A DNA stretch of 64,000 nucleotides from Shewanella canadensis. GTDB taxonomy: Bacteria; Pseudomonadota; Gammaproteobacteria; Enterobacterales; Shewanellaceae. The stretch is from contig NZ_RXNU01000002.1 in NCBI RefSeq assembly GCF_003966225.1, positions 248,001-312,000 on the forward strand. The letters run 5' to 3'. Both the position numbers and the translations under genes were made by a program. The stretch's first letter is position 1. Each line of letters opens with the position of its first letter. Shown piece after piece: positions 63,672-64,000 of the stretch. Below the pieces are notes generated by a model, which made no database searches, had not been told where the DNA came from, and was given only the letters and a program-made list of their open reading frames with translations.

Positions 63672-63713
63672 GAGTTCCTAGGTAAGAGTTCCTAGGTAAG
63701 AGTGCTTAGGTAA
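63672..63713. repeat. Tandem 14-bp repeat (three units)
   Basis: GAGTTCCTAGGTAA twice, then GAGTGCTTAGGTAA, just after the ATPase stop. 14 is twice the period of the other short arrays, and the unit contains the CCTAGG core. Confidence 0.85.
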
Positions 63714-64000
63714 AGTACCAAGATGACCTCCCCTTCTATCGAGCCATAATAGATAGGGGCGGTCTCATAAGATAATAAGTGGGGCATTGTTAACCTCCGC
63801 CAGCTCCCCCCCACCATAAGCTAACATCAAGCAACTATCCCCATCCTAGTTACCAACAACGCCATGAATATAGTGGCTAGAACGAAGCAACAGACAAGTT
63901 TAATCACTCCTTTATATGATCTCGGCTAGTACTGCGACCGGCCTCGTCTTTACTAAGCACTCTAGTGGTGTATAGAAATAAGATTTAATACATGCTGTCA
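63714..64000. other. Right-edge intergenic region with an imperfect hairpin
   Basis: A bulged dyad, GACCTCCCC-TT-CTATC paired with GATAG-GGGCGGTC (63725-63764), may terminate the transport operon. No gene start is seen before the edge. Confidence 0.4.

Overview
The window looks like a chromosomal segment of a marine Shewanella-type gammaproteobacterium. Reasons: two multihaem respiratory cytochromes (a five-haem NrfA relative and an eight-haem HAO relative), MetJ-type Met boxes in front of metH, a CRP-type site in front of the NrfA relative, a polysulfide/sulfur module, and many Shewanella-like dispersed intergenic repeats. No species can be fixed from the sequence alone. There is no prophage, insertion sequence, CRISPR array or rRNA operon; one tRNA-Leu is present.

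Layout. 0-3.7 kb: a partial CoA-transferase subunit and a long KamA-type radical SAM enzyme, divergent from a LysR regulator. 3.7-5.2 kb: two tandem universal stress proteins and a SpoIIAA-like protein. 5.4-7.8 kb: a coniferyl-aldehyde-dehydrogenase-like enzyme behind a palindromic operator, followed by a TetR regulator. 8.2-16.6 kb: a MacAB-like export operon followed by its own histidine kinase and sigma54 activator; a near-consensus sigma54 promoter and an array of TGTCCG sites lie upstream. 16.7-19.6 kb: two half-size YeeE/YedE transporters and a CoA-disulfide reductase-rhodanese fusion. 20-31.3 kb: MAPEG protein, BtuF, tRNA-Leu, then a cobalamin uptake and late-biosynthesis operon (btuD-btuC-cobT-cobS-cobU-cobQ-cobO) under a cobalamin riboswitch, with cobC upstream. 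31.4-38.5 kb: a symporter-fused sensor kinase and the B12-dependent methionine synthase metH, a major consumer of the cobalamin made next door. 38.5-45.5 kb: repeats, a flavin monooxygenase, a LysR/PACE efflux pair, a lipoprotein NrfA relative and YdcH. 45.5-53 kb: a divergent GlnD, then an AT-rich accessory patch with an SH3-like secreted protein, an ABC/AAA ATPase of the PrrC/RloC type and a small WYL-like protein. 53-63.7 kb: TM2 protein, GST, U32 protein, an M19 dipeptidase relative lacking key ligands, a 2OG-Fe(II) oxygenase, the octahaem cytochrome, a repeat lipoprotein and a polar amino acid ABC transporter.

The intergenic DNA is unusually structured. Four kinds of repeat recur: (a) a REP-like palindrome with core GCGGCTAAAGCCGC, about 15 full copies; (b) a MITE-like element bounded by GTCATCC and GGATGAC; (c) a TCCAACGGGGAA family, including a 167-bp tandem array; (d) short tandem arrays of unrelated sequence that nearly all have a 7-bp period. 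One heptamer array sits inside a peripheral arm of the cobalamin riboswitch.

The best candidates for undescribed biology are the 49.6-52.1 kb ATPase/WYL pair, the closed sigma54 circuit of the export operon, the heptamer arrays (especially the riboswitch one), and the possible leader ORF between riboswitch and btuD.
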